The notes below the pieces were generated by a model. The model ran no database searches. It worked only from the letters and a program-made list of their open reading frames with translations, and was not told the DNA's origin. Below are positions 1 to 11,049 of a DNA stretch of 64,000 bases, piece by piece (positions within the stretch are counted from its first letter, which is position 1; each line of letters begins with the position of its first letter). The stretch spans positions 186,001 through 250,000 of the forward strand of contig CAJQUW010012967.1 of the NCBI GenBank assembly GCA_907163375.1, read 5' to 3'. Origin of the DNA: Prostheceraeus crozeri (Eukaryota; Platyhelminthes; Polycladida; Euryleptidae). Made by a program: the position numbers and the translations under genes.

Positions 1-381
1 ACACATGACTTGAAGTTGCTCAGGACGTCAAAGAGGTGCCAAATCACGAAATCTGCACCAACCATTTCGAATCCTCTCCTTGATGCTTGCTCCTCCAGTA
101 TCAATCACAGTGCCCACGCATCGAAGACAACTTACTTTATTTTTCAATCTTGGACACATTTCCGCCTTCATATCATGGCGTTTGGTTGGTCTTCAGTTCC
201 CCTTTACACCAGCGATAATTATACATAATCATGTATGCAACTATTAAGTACATAAGTTCTGCTGTCGCTTGCGGTCCATCAACATTTTTTGTTAAACATT
301 GACCATTCAAACGATTCATTTTGCTAACGTTTTCGTTGATTTACTTCTGAATGTGCTTATTCTCATATCCATATTCAATAG

Positions 382-643
382 GCTGACAAACTGCGGGAGC
401 TTGTCGACGCTGCATGCGACACCGGAGCATTAATCCGGGCTCAGGAGGAAGGAATATTGGGGGATACAGATCGCACTGAAGCAGCTATTCGCTCCTCATC
501 GGGCCCTGGAGTTGTTGAAGGAACCGCAGCAATTGCTCGACGTGCGAATCGTGTCGTCCAGGTTGCTGAATTTGAGGCGAATAATAGCGCCGATAGGCGA
601 TATGTTGACCAAGTCAGCAATGCGGTCACTCATCTGAAAGCAA
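382..643 (+). CDS. VCL: vinculin exon, late head domain (exon A)
   Basis: This 262-nt exon encodes about 87 residues of vinculin, the focal-adhesion and cell-junction protein that links talin/catenin complexes to F-actin. It begins after the acceptor ttcaatag and opens in phase 0 with ADKLRELVDAACDTG. It continues through AIARRANRVVQVAEFEANNS and stops at donor gtgagt after one base of the next codon. The AIARRANR segment is the strongest match, aligning with the conserved SIARRANR helix just before the vinculin linker. Upstream sequence is intron, so the gene start lies left of the window. The main alternative, alpha-catenin, is excluded by the downstream tail exons. The helix identity is inferred from remembered family sequence, not an alignment run. 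Confidence 0.88.
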
Positions 644-878
644 GTGAGTTTGAAACGAAAGAAAAATGTTAAAATGTGTCATACTACTATTGGGTGAAAC
701 TTATACGATTGAGTAGTATATTAAATTCTTAAAACATGAGTAAGAAATCTATTTCTCATCCAATTTCACCGTCGTCAAACAAAAGGAATCTTACAATGAG
801 AGACCAGACCCTTCATAATTCATATTTTGCACCTAAAGGATGGATAATCTCCTAATATCATGCTTACCAAACTTTCAG
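644..878 (+). other. vinculin intron 1
   Basis: Short GT-AG intron of 235 bp between exons A and B. Donor is gtgagt and acceptor is actttcag. It interrupts a codon after its first base (phase 1); the split codon reads Thr, as expected before the ITPMVHEAK segment. No repeat is seen inside. Confidence 0.85.
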
Positions 879-1166
879 CTATAACTCCAATGGTTCATGA
901 AGCCAAGTCTATGGTAACCAACATGAGTGACTCAACAGCAACACAGAGATGGCGTGGTGCGAATCGCGGACTGATAGAAGCTGTTGGAGACGTACGAAGT
1001 GCTATAGGACCGGAAGTGATGCCACAGCCGGTGATAATGCCTCCTATGCAAGCTCCGCGTAGACAAATTCCTGTTACAGTGAGCCAACCACAAGTGCAGC
1101 AACAAGCTCATTCACCAGTCTCCATCCCCGTTCAGGAGATGAATCGCATCAGTCTGCATTCAGAAG
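879..1166 (+). CDS. VCL: vinculin exon, end of head and start of linker (exon B)
   Basis: A 288-nt exon that completes the codon begun in exon A and ends one base into the next codon at donor gtgaga. It starts ITPMVHEAKSMVTNMSDS, matching the vinculin helix that precedes the proline-rich neck. It then passes through a helix ending in AVGDVRSAIGPE. From about residue 50 it becomes low in complexity, rich in Pro, Gln, Met and Val (for example PQPVIMPPMQAP), which is the start of the flexible linker between head and tail. In vinculin this linker recruits SH3-domain adaptors and Arp2/3; whether these binding sites are conserved here cannot be judged. The next exon is 13.5 kb away. Confidence 0.88.
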
Positions 1167-1974
1167 GTGAGATCGAAGAGTTTGTTTAAATAATGCGCTT
1201 TTACATCAGAATCAACACATTTAAACTAAGGTTGGAAATGACTGGGTTTTTGGCCCTCTGGATCCTATGAAGTGATGAAAGTGAATGTAAAAAGTGTTCA
1301 TGAAAGCACATATCATGTCGTTATTTCTCTGCGCAGCAGATTTTAGAATGAGCGCAATTTTATCGTTGCAGACAAAACTTTTTCCAAACCAATTGCTATT
1401 ATTGCATGTAGTAGCCATTAACGCATTGCATCGAGCAGCTGTCATGGTGATTACGACAAATATAATCAAAATGGACCCCAGCACCGCCGCGAGAGAGGTC
1501 TTTTCGGCCCCTCTCATGCCACATTCACTTGAGATAAGAGTCCTCTTGAGAATAAGTTCAATTCATAGATATACAGAAGTCTCAAGTGACCAACTTTGAT
1601 ATTTAAATTGCTATCGCGTACACACTTAAAAGTCGCATCACACTCGGCTCGCACATGTGTGATGAGTTTGCGTGGAGATGCAGGTGTGGACTACTAAATC
1701 TGAATGCCGTCGGTGCAATTTTGAATGAAATTGCAACATTTTGGTCTTTTTATTAGCAATCGAGCTTTCACTTGTGTGTTGAATAAATTCCACACCAGTT
1801 GAAATGTAGTTTTGCGTTCTGTACAGTGTTGAAAGCTCATATCTGAAGGTCAGGAGTATTAGATGTGCCAGTTATTTTTTGTAATTTGCGTGTATCCCAT
1901 TCTATTGTCTGCTGGGAAGAGCAATAATGATATGACACAAACTTTCATCAGCTTGTCCTTTGTACCACATGTCC

Positions 1975-2240
1975 GGCCGTGTTGAGGGGGAACTTGTTTA
2001 GCTGCATAGTTGACTTGTAGTCGAATCCTGGTCAGAGAAGTTACGGTGGATCGTCAAGGATGGGGCCCGCACGAGGTGCGATCCGTCTCCCCTTACTGGA
2101 GAGAAAAGCTCACCCCTCAACATCTGTCTCGCAAGAGGCCTGGGGAGCCGCTGGGTTTTTGGTGGGCCGGCCGCCTGTTCCCGCATGGTGGTTGGCGCTA
2201 TAACTCACCCTCCTGGCGGGAGAAAGGGATGTTGACGTCC
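1975..2240. other. GC-rich island of unknown nature
   Basis: About 265 bp that is strikingly richer in G and C than the surrounding intron. It contains clusters such as gggccggccgcc and ggggcccgcacgagg, and a tRNA B-box-like stretch gtcgaatcctgg near its left end. Short inverted matches (cctggcggg against cccgcatgg) are weak. It has ORFs on both strands of 62-80 codons with no recognisable domain. It could be an old SINE or other retroposed fragment; I cannot assign it. Confidence 0.4.
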
Positions 2241-2871
2241 AATTTGACTTAATCTGTTTCGTAGCTTCATGTATGTTAGCGATCGCAAAACCAGCAACGA
2301 TTGTTCGTAAGCAAGTGCTATCACATTTTCAAGTAATTTCTATACATTTTTTATGCAAGGATCTTGTAGCAATTTCTATACAGCATGTATGGAATGACCC
2401 AAGAAGTTTGATCACGAATTCAATTCAAAGGGAAAGATAGGGAGGCTGTAAGCATCTCTAAAACTACAACGTTTTGAACCTGACGTTTTTTGGCGATTAC
2501 TTCAGCAAAACGTCATAGTGCAAAGGCATTGAGATGTCGTGAGGAAAATGTTCATTTTTGACAGATGCAAATTTAATGAACGCTCATTTGACGAAGAAAT
2601 TAAAAAAATGTGATGAGCGAGTTTGTGATGAAATTGATTAGTAAGAAAATGGCTTCATGCAACATTAAAAAGTCACATATGCAAGTTCAGCCCTGAAAAT
2701 TACAAGCGATTTTTAGAGATAGTTCTGGAGAAATGATTATTTTCCACCTTACAATAACTTGGAAAGATGAAAAACGATGGTAATTAGCAACAACTGCAAT
2801 TATAGGCTGTACTCGTAATCGAGAAACGCACTCCCTTGAATTTCTGCAAATCCGTTAGTTAAAATAGTAAA

Positions 2872-2945
2872 GGAAAAACTAGCTTTTACTCGACGTTTCG
2901 GGTCCAGACACTTCTTCATAGAGTTTAAACTAATAACTTAATCAA
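2872..2945 (-). repeat. possible Penelope-like element 3' remnant
   Basis: Read on the minus strand, the stretch around 2890-2925 reads GAAGTGTCTGGACCCGAAAC, followed by GTCGAGTAAAAGC. This pattern, a short motif with GGACCCGAAACGTCGA, is commonly seen near the ends of Penelope-like retroelements. No reverse transcriptase is attached. The call rests on this one motif and is weak. Confidence 0.25.
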
Positions 2946-4957
2946 AACATAATCATGATCCTCTCGTTTGCTGCCATCACTTAACAACTGAAATATTTTC
3001 TAATTATCAGAACTTTGAAATATCCAGCAATATTGAAAAGAAATACGAACAAGCCATCACTCACTGGCTTTGCAAATGCGAGCATTTTGTATCCTGAGCA
3101 TTATTTAAGAATACTTCATTTTTTCACAATATTTCAACTTTTGACTATAGTCTGTATAGCATATATCAGAGGTGTCCCTAAGTAGAAGATGAATTGTAGA
3201 AGTAGCAAAGTGAAAAATGTGATAATGATGAAAAGCAGCAGAACAACAGCACTAAAGAGTACTGAAAACTAAAGAGAGTTCATAGAAATATAGGAAAATG
3301 TGCTTATCTCACAAGTGAAAGAGGAAGGTTCAACACACAAAAAAATACTGGAAAGGATTATTATATCAAGTCAAGATAAAATGATAGAAAAATATTGAAG
3401 TCAACAGTCTTCAAATTATCAACTTTCCGAAAAATAAGATGCATGTTCATTGACATAACAAGCTTCGTAGTTTTAATACATAATATTGATGAAACGATTT
3501 AGTGATTTGATTAATAAATCAATACTGAAGATTCAACTCTGGAAATGAATTAATGTGGCTAATTTTTCTTCTCGCGTATCGGCATTTATCAACTGCCGGC
3601 TAAAAGATGTTTTATCTTCATGAGTAGTCATAATATATAAAGTCATTGATATAATCAGTGCATGCACACTATAAGGTGCTTGCGATTTTCTTGACACTTG
3701 AAACTGATATAGCTCCGTCGTGTTAGCTCATGGACGGTGATGATTTTGGGCGCATAGGTTTAGATTCTATCATTTTTATTAGTATGTTGGAACATAATGC
3801 ACCATTGCTTGTATCTTAATACATGGCTTACTAATGTATTGACTGTTAAATAAAAAGAATTTAATTTTGAAATAATATTTTAAATATTAAATCATCACTT
3901 AGTAATGAGGATTATTCAAGACATGAAATTAAAAGGATAGTTTAGATATCATCATAAAGAATGTGATACAAATAAGCATATATATGACGCATGTTCTGTA
4001 TCTGATGATCATCACAATCAACCTCTTCTTTACATTTAAAGATAAACTCTAATTTTTAGAACAAAGTTTCTTTCAAAGTAGATATCACATGGAATAAAGC
4101 TTTGCATCGACACAGCTCTCTATTTCAAGTTGCAGCCATGCCCGGGTAAATTTGAGATTTGCAATTAGCAAGTTAGTTAAATTTCGACGGTCAATCTGAT
4201 ATTGGATGAAATGGTAGCTATTCAGGTTTCTCAATTTTTCAGCTGAGGATACAACTCAATATCTAATTATCCCATTTACATATAAAATGTGATGCACTGA
4301 ATGATCAAACCTCAAAATATTTTCTGAGGATTTTAGTCTTTTTCAAAAATAAGTGTGAACCACTTAAGCATCCAATTATCCCTCAATCAAAGTTTTCAGA
4401 ATCGATCAAAGTGCACAGCATTTTTGAAGATTATTTCATAATTCCAATTCGGTTGAATGATGAACTTCGATTCAATGATGCATATGTCGAGAGACTGATG
4501 ATGTTAGAATTTCTGACCTTACATTTTAGCTACACTGACGCAGATGAAAGGAGACTTCAGTTACGTCATTAAAGCTAATGAGATTCGTCATGTGCTCGAG
4601 TTTGTCCGCATGATACCGCAGTTCTTCCTCTAAGGATTACAAAGCATTTCTAAGATAGACGCCCCACCCACAGCATGTCTCTATGGCATGGGTGGAGCAT
4701 GGGTGTATAAAATAGATGCGATTTGTTAAAACTAATTGCGATTCAATTGCTCTCAAGTATAGTTGAAGGAAGTATGGGAGTTTATTTCCGTAGCAGGAAA
4801 ATAAAAATTATGGCTCGTGTTGTGTTACAAACTTGAATTGCATGAACTATTATGTAAATGTCATCCCACTCATTTTAGGAAAAATGTCACAGTCTACGAG
4901 TTTCAATGCATGTTCTTCGACAGTTATCTCCATGAAATCGGTAGCATTAAACTTATA

Positions 4958-5983
4958 TACTCATTGACATAATTAATGAAACAAACTATCATTGGCTTGA
5001 ATTGAAGTTTGTTTCATTTTTTTCTCAGGTATGATGCAATATCTCGCTTTCTATGTATTACCATTCAACACATTAGAGAATGGAGAAAGATCTATGGTGG
5101 TCAAATTTCAAATTTTGATATCGATACAACTGTCACAATTGCTTTTACAAATTGAACATAAACGTGAACTGAAATCCAGCTTTTGTAAAACAAAATGGCA
5201 CACGATCAGTTTACCAGAGTCATGGTTATTGGAATGATTCGTTGTGGTAGAAGTTGTGCGAGTGTTGCTGAAGAGCTGCAACTATCGAGATTCGTTGTTT
5301 GGAGGTGGTGGTGTCGATGGAAAGCAGAAGGAGATGTTAAAAAGAAGAAGGGATCTGGTCGACCAAGAAAGTCTGCAGGAAGGACAGACGCACGTCTAGT
5401 TTTAACTGCAAAGAGGAATAGATTTGTGTCAGTCCCAAAGCTAGTCGTACACTGGAAGAGTGCCTCAAATATAGACTGCAGCGTTCGAACGGCTTACCGA
5501 AAATTGCGAGAAGCTGGAATTCAATCGCGACGACCAGCTGTCCTAATTCCATTGAGTTTTGAGCACCGCAGATGACGAGTTGCCTGGTGTGATGCCCATC
5601 CCTCATGGAATGACCATCACTGGCAGAAAGTCTTGTGGACCGATGAATCGAGATTCACTCTGGATTTCAATGACGGTCGTGTCAGAGTGCATCGTCTTCC
5701 AGGTGAACGCTTCGCCCCATGCTGTATTAAAGAACACGACAGATATGTTGGTGGAAGTGTTATGCTGTGGGGTGGCATTTGGCATGGCGGACAAACGACA
5801 GCAGTCATCATCAAGGGCACGTTGACTGGAGAGAGGTATCTCAATGAAATTGTGCTTCCTGTTGTTGCCCCAGTGGTCAGGGTGGAGGATCTCGTCTTCC
5901 AAGACGACAACGCAAGACCACATCGCTCCTCGGCTGTCATTGCCACTGTTAGGAGATTGAACATTCAATTCCATTTTGATTGA
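4958..5983 (+). mobile_element. truncated Tc1-type DNA transposon
   Basis: The left terminal inverted repeat begins TACTCATTGACATAATTAAT, next to a TA dinucleotide (4956-4957). It closely matches the left end of the full Tc1 element at 21556. After the transposase pseudogene breaks off near 5983, neither the last third of the gene nor a right terminal repeat is found, so the copy is 3'-truncated and cannot be mobilised as a two-ended unit. It is a relative, not a direct copy, of the 21556 element: the transposases differ at many positions. Confidence 0.85.
5195..5983 (+). pseudogene. Tc1-type transposase, nonsense-broken and truncated
   Basis: The reading frame starts MAHDQFTRVMVIGMI and shows the paired helix-turn-helix DNA-binding region with the GRPRK linker (GSGRPRKSAGR). 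It meets a single in-frame TGA at 5573-5575 where the relative at 21787 has an Arg codon, then continues in the same frame. The first catalytic Asp (LWTDESRFTLDF) and the second (FQDDNARPHR) are present. The frame ends shortly after the second Asp, so the block with the catalytic Glu is missing. Two independent lesions, the stop and the truncation, make it non-functional. Confidence 0.9.
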
Positions 5984-6600
5984 ACACGATTTCATGACGT
6001 TCAGATTTTATGGCATAGTTCTCCATGCACCGATGTGTGCCCAATCACGCTGCTGTGTACATACGGCGACTGGCGTGCAGACAAGGGAATGTTCAAAAGT
6101 TAAAGATTTCAGAAGTACCTTTGACGTCCATTTCTTGCGGCTGATGGTAAACATTTTCACTGTGAGTTAAATATGACTTTATTGATGATCCAGGCTCCTG
6201 GTGGATTCGCTGATTTTCGCAGCAGCTTTCGAATGCTGCTGCGTTCAGTCCTACCTTCTAACTATTTATTTTTCTACCTATCCGCATCAATAACATGCAG
6301 TACACATATTCTCATACCGACAATATATGCGTTGCCATATGTGTGAGTATACCATCTGTATTCTTGTCACGATTCAGTTCGTCTTGTAAGAAGAATATTT
6401 TCTGTAGATTGACAAAATATTTTGTAAAAGTTGCAGCGAGCAATTGTTGCTGATTTTTGTGATTATTAGCATTCTAGCACAAATTAGGTCCAATTGGACG
6501 GTAGCACTGTTTCTTCCGGATCGTAACTCGTTCGACCAGGATTCAGGCACAAGTCAGCTGGAAGGTTAAACAGGTGCTCTATCCTCACGGCGTATGATGC

Positions 6601-6785
6601 TTTAACGTCACTACTCTCCCACTGTTGGCTGGGACGTTGCTGACATAATCAGACTTTGGATGGAGATTTGTGATACATGCAGCCGCATGCCCTTCCTGTC
6701 GACTTTCAAGGACACTGTCGGGACTCGACCTCCAGACCAGACGATCGGAGGGCCAAGCACTTAACCATTGTACCACGGAGACCAA
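6601..6785 (-). repeat. tRNA-derived SINE, copy 1
   Basis: On the minus strand it begins GGTCTCCGTGGTACAATGG and contains a B-box-like GAGGTCGAGTCCCG, then the shared body AAGTCGACAGGAAGGGCAT and ends near GAGTAGTGACGTTAAAG. The first 70 bases resemble a tRNA with internal RNA polymerase III promoter boxes A and B. The same layout recurs at 12952, 40525 (minus), 51227, 55557 and 60552, so this is a dispersed family. Copies differ by many substitutions. Confidence 0.8.
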
Positions 6786-7634
6786 CTTCATTTTCCGTCA
6801 TGTAGCATTTGATTAACTATTTGTGAATAACCCTTTGTTTTAATTGTTCTTGTGCGTGACTTACTTCTACTCTCAAAAACTGCGAATAGCGGGCTATTTT
6901 CGTCGCTTTACGCAGTTTTTCTTAACTTTATTCCTTTATCTGAATTCTTGCAGATAAACAGTGTGTATTATTTCGCTGCATGAAAGCGGACACGTTCACC
7001 TTCCTTGGTTAAATCAACATCGAAATATGCGACCTCACTGGGGCATTAATAAGATCTATTGGAAGATCTTCATCGGATATGTTGCAGATTTCTTTCCAAA
7101 TATTAAATGAATCTGAAATTAAATGAGAAATTTGAATTAAAGAAATTGTAGTCAGACACAGAATACCTTGAGGCGAATCAGCGAGTCTGTTATTCAAGCT
7201 GCGTAGTTGCTTGAGATCAGAATTATCATTTCGTTAACAGATAACGTGCAATTATTGAAGCGATTTCCATGTCTCCATACAATACTGAATAGCGATTATC
7301 CGTATGCTGAGAGAACGTAAAACATTCTCCAGCAAATTAATGAGAGAATTATAAAACACGAAAGATTTGCCCCAAGGCTATGCCGATTTTCAGATTTTGG
7401 TTGTATAGTCAATTATTGATTTAAATTTGTTGAATAAAAACAAGCATCGTTTCACTGTTTTTTCGAACAGATTTATTTCATCAAACATCGGGCTTCACGG
7501 TCTGAATTTTCTAGAAAATCTTCTATTGTATTTTAATCGAGGCATGATGTTTTCTGATGAATATTGTAAAACAGATTTTTATACATTGAATTCTGTACCC
7601 ATAGAAAAGTATATATATATATATATCCTTCTAT

Positions 7635-7719
7635 ACAATCCTTCTTGTTTTTAATCAATTAACCTTTCCTCACACTGCAATGACAGCACAGTGACTGGTG
7701 GTCCCCTGACATTTTCCTT
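7635..7719. repeat. 85-bp direct repeat, copy 1
   Basis: Identical over 85 bp, by eye, to 8662-8746. It starts acaatccttcttg and ends gacattttcctt. The two copies bracket 942 bp that holds a TA microsatellite, a dispersed repeat copy and the left arm of a transposon terminal repeat. The origin of the duplication is unclear. Confidence 0.9.
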
Positions 7720-7725
7720 TATATC

Positions 7726-7728
<3 letters not shown>

Positions 7729-7756
<28 letters not shown>
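7729..7756. repeat. (TA)n microsatellite
   Basis: An uninterrupted run of about 14 TA dinucleotides, directly abutting the conserved end of dispersed repeat family A at 7757. A shorter TA run lies at 7610-7626. Confidence 0.95.
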
Positions 7757-8200
7757 GGTAGAGTGTCGACTCAAGGACGGAGGGCGGAATATTTTGCGTC
7801 CTGCGGTGCAAATAAATATTTGATCAATTTGTAAAAAGCTAAATTTTTGCAAAATATTTCTGTGTTTATATACTAGCTATTTGGCGCCTCTATGAAACTT
7901 ATCAGATATTAAGAGGAATGAGCATTTACTAGCAGGTATCTTAATTAAGCGGAAATTGAGCTGATTATCAAGAAAACGTCGTGAACCACATTATAATGCA
8001 TTAAAATTTCAGGTCTTATTCATATTTTCGTCGGCTTATTTTTATGATTCACCAAATTTGTGTTTCATTTCTTGAATCTGAATAATATTGCGAACCCATT
8101 TACATCTTTAAAGTTAATTATCATCATTGTCATAGAGATCATTGTCTTTGATTATGTTAAGCTGCTCTTTCAGTGGCAAGATCATTTAAGGAAATACTCC
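7757..8200 (+). repeat. dispersed repeat family A, copy 1
   Basis: Begins GGTAGAGTGTCGACTCAAGG. It shares a long colinear match with 39620-40158 (minus) and 63454-63945 (plus), including TTAATTAAGCGGAAATTGAG, tttcatttcttgaatctgaa and the terminal ctctttcagtggca. No ORF, poly-A tail or tRNA boxes are visible, so the class is not known. The conserved sharp 5' edge at GTAGAGTGTCGACTC suggests a defined element end. Confidence 0.8.
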
Positions 8201-8201
8201 A

Positions 8202-8570
8202 CCTTTTCAACATTAAATTGAGAATAGTGAAGATTGAATTGAGAACAGCCAAAATTGAAATGGGAATAGTCAACATTGAAATGAGAATAGTCAATATCAA
8301 AATGAGAATAGTCAAAATTAAAACGAGAATTTATTTCTAATGATTTTTTCCCTACTTTTGACAGTTTATCCTTACTAAAATCATACACCTGACAGGCCAA
8401 GACGGTAGGGCAGTATGTCTGGATGTTGATAATGACTTTAGTTCATAGTTTTTATCATAAGTGCGTTTATGAAACTCACTATCTTAATTTCAAAGCATGA
8501 TGTACATGTACCAAAGTATACCGACACAAGGTGTTTATGCGTTTACTTTACGTACAATGCTTCGGTTTTT
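8202..8570. repeat. left TIR of outer transposon
   Basis: Inverted match to 11965-12475. The outer part contains about five units of a roughly 21-bp tandem repeat of the form agaatagtcaaNatNaaaatg. The inner part includes CATACACCTGACAGGCCAAG and GTGTTTATGCGTTTAC, both found in reverse complement at the right end. Confidence 0.85.
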
Positions 8571-8661
8571 CAACGATAGTTTCTCTACTAAATGATCTAA
8601 ATGAAAATTAAGCCTATTTGCAATCGAGGGTATTTACAACGTTCATCAGATTCATGAAAGA

Positions 8662-8746
8662 ACAATCCTTCTTGTTTTTAATCAATTAACCTTTCCTCAC
8701 ACTGCAATGACAGCACAGTGACTGGTGGTCCCCTGACATTTTCCTT
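8662..8746. repeat. 85-bp direct repeat, copy 2
   Basis: Same sequence and orientation as 7635-7719 with no mismatch seen. It lies between the left arm of the outer transposon and the inner transposon. Confidence 0.9.
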
Positions 8747-8830
8747 CAAGATTATACAAAAAGGATTGGTGATAAGATAATTCTTTTCGTTAGAATTCTG
8801 TCTGATGCGCATTTTAAGCATAGATATCTA

Positions 8831-8962
8831 CACCATTTTGCCACCAAATTGGCAAAAGTGCGCCACCAAATTGGCACAATGAGAACACCAAATTGGCAAA
8901 ACGGGAATACCAAATTGGCACAGTGGGAACACCAAATTGCCAAATTGGGAACATCAAATTGA
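8831..8962. repeat. left TIR of inner transposon, tandem 23-bp units
   Basis: Five to six units of a repeat with the conserved core ACCAAATTGGCA joined by variable spacers (AAAGTGCGCC, CAATGAGAAC, AAACGGGAAT, CAGTGGGAAC). The unit order matches the right end in reverse complement, which shows it is a terminal repeat and not an independent satellite. Confidence 0.9.
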
Positions 8963-9301
8963 CACATTTTTTACAAAACAAGTTGCTAAGTTATAAACAT
9001 AATAAAGCAATGTATGATCTTGAATGGAACATGGAATTGCATCCATTCGTTCCATGATTTTGATATTTCATTTGACAGATGAATGGAAACGAATATTTTC
9101 GTCACTCTTCTTTCAGGTGCTATGTAAATCGCACACCGGTTGATTGTATGTCAAATATATTAATGGCGACACAGTCAAGAAGATATCTATGATTCCCATG
9201 GTTTGAATAAGTAGGTGAGACAGTGATTCCATAGCAACGAGTATGACAAATTCTCACTCGATAAATTGCTTCGTCATTTACAACCAGCATCATAAGATGA
9301 G

Positions 9302-10352
9302 ATGGCACCGAGAAGAAATACATACAAGAAAACCTCCGAACAGCACAAACAATTGATTTTAGACGAAGAAGAAGCTGGAGGAGATCCCACTGGCCTTGCT
9401 CAACAGTTGGGTATTAACAAGAGGACGGCTTATAACATCCTCAAACGTCAGACAGCAACAATGAAACCGAGAGGTGGTAAAAGATTAAGTTGCACGAAAG
9501 TAAATCAAGACATCAAGCATCGCTTACTGCGCTACTTGGAGGATCATAATGATGCGACCTTAAAGGAATTGGCGAGTTCCGTAAACAATGTTATTTCAAC
9601 AAGGACTATAGCAAAAGTATTGGATGGCGAAGCTATAACAACTAAAATGATTCGACCTCGAACCAATCGGCAAGAATACGCCTGAAAATATTGAAAAGCG
9701 GAAGGAGTTCGCTGAATACTATTTGGAAGATCATGGCTATCGTGTTCACGTGGATGAATCGAATTTCAATTTATTCACGAGGAGAAACATTGGTCGATCA
9801 CGTAGAGGTCAAAGGGCCTATCTTAGGTTACACAACTCACGAGGGAAAAATGTCAATATTCTCCTCGCTGTGGATGATACCCAAGTAGTTCACTGGAAAA
9901 GCGTTGTTGGAAGTTGTAAGGAAGCATTTGTTGATTTCTTCACCGAGTTGAGTACGAAACTTGGAGAACAAAATGTAACTATTTACTTGGACAATGCACC
10001 CTCTCACAGAAAAGTTTCAAACTTTATCAGTGTTCGGCAAAATCATATCATCAAGCGTTTTGATGCAGCTTACAGTCCTGAAATCAATCCCGTGGAGGGT
10101 TGCTTCAATGTGATCAAATCATTTATTAAATCACAAGTGCGAGGTTCTGATCCTCAAAACGACTTCGCAGCTGCTTCATCAGAAGGAAAAACTCTGGTGA
10201 GATATAGAGAGGAGAAGCTGGTGAGCTTGGTTGAGCCTGCAATTAATAATATCACACGGGAACATTTAAGAAATTTCTATCGACATGTGGATCAATGGAT
10301 TTTGAAAGCAACAAAGTCCATTTCATTTACTGGTCAGCCGTGGTTCTTGTGA
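9302..10352 (+). pseudogene. IS630/Tc1-type transposase with one frameshift
   Basis: The N-terminal segment (9302-9685) starts MAPRRNTYKKTSEQHK and carries a helix-turn-helix (GLAQQLGINKRTAYNILKRQ). The catalytic segment is in another frame: it is open through IGKNTPENIEKR at about 9666-9701 and runs on to 10352. A single base gain or loss near 9640-9666 separates them. The catalytic triad is intact: Asp in HVDESNFNLF, Asp in IYLDNAPSHRK, and Glu in YSPEINPVEGCF, with 34 residues between the second Asp and Glu (D34E). Without the frameshift it would be about 350 residues, a normal length for the family. It sits centrally between the TIRs 8831-8962 and 10899-11035. Confidence 0.87.
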
Positions 10353-10898
10353 GAACTCCTCGTGTATGACGGTGCTAATTTCTACTTTTAATCGTTTGTT
10401 TAAGTCTTTCGTTCGAAAGTTATGAAGTTTTAATTTCTGAGTTTGAAAATATTCAATTACAAGCAATCAGTTCGTTTTTTATTCTGACCTTCATAATTAT
10501 GGTGGGTTATGCGATAAATCATGTGAATTCGAACAATCAAGTCTGTGTAAAATAATTTGTTATTTCAATTCCTAATGATCCCGCAAGACTTGATAGAAAG
10601 CCTCAAGCTAATTTGACTAATGTAGATTCATTAGTACCTGACTTTTTATTGTCTTATACCTGATGATGATGATTACACATATTCGAGGTTTGAATGATCT
10701 AAAGCATGCTACATAAATTGCTGCTAAAAACATGAATCAATGTCTGCACATGTAAATGAAAAATAAAAATGAGGTGAAAATAAGAATGGGTGAGTGACAA
10801 ACGATGTCTTGCTGTTCAATTTATGATAAGGTACAATAAACTATTACATGAAATATGAATATTTTATGTATATAATTTCATTGTAAAATGAAAACAAG

Positions 10899-11035
10899 TT
10901 ATGCCATTTTGGAAGCGCACTTTTGCCAATTTGGTGTTCCCACTGCGCCAATTTGGTATTCCCGTTTTGCCAATTTGGTGTTCTCATTGTGCCAATTTGG
11001 TGGCGCACTTTTGTCAATTTGGTGGTAAAATGGCA
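10899..11035. repeat. right TIR of inner transposon
   Basis: Reverse complement of the 8831-8962 array, with the same core CCAATTTGGTGT and the same spacer order. It ends TGGCA followed by the TA target duplicate. Confidence 0.9.
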
Positions 11036-11049
11036 TATATAAGAATGAC

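Larger units (their letters stand above)
8831..11035 (+). mobile_element. IS630/Tc1-type transposon with tandem-repeat TIRs (inner)
   Basis: A 2.2-kb unit flanked by TA on both sides (8829-8830 and 11036-11037), the expected target for this superfamily. Its ends begin C/T-A/G-CCATTTT and run inward through about 130 bp of inverted repeat. That repeat is itself made of roughly 23-bp tandem units containing CACCAAATTGGCA. A transposase (9302-10352) lies between. The TIRs are nearly identical (for example GCCACCAAATTGGCACAATG in both), suggesting a fairly recent insertion, although the transposase has one frameshift. Confidence 0.88.

Noticed and set aside
382-643. Alpha-catenin as the host gene
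   Set aside because: Catenin shares the fold, but the tail exons (ALHQEARQWSS, LCERILTIGTQLKIVSTVKA) match vinculin specifically.
2010-2252. 80-codon ORF in the GC-rich block
   Set aside because: No domain, no conserved neighbours, and ORFs also exist on the other strand; high GC alone explains the lack of stops.
8831-8962. CRISPR-like array of short repeats with spacers
   Set aside because: Repeat cores are about 12 bp with about 10-bp spacers, the genome is eukaryotic, and the same array occurs inverted at 10899-11035 as the other end of a transposon.
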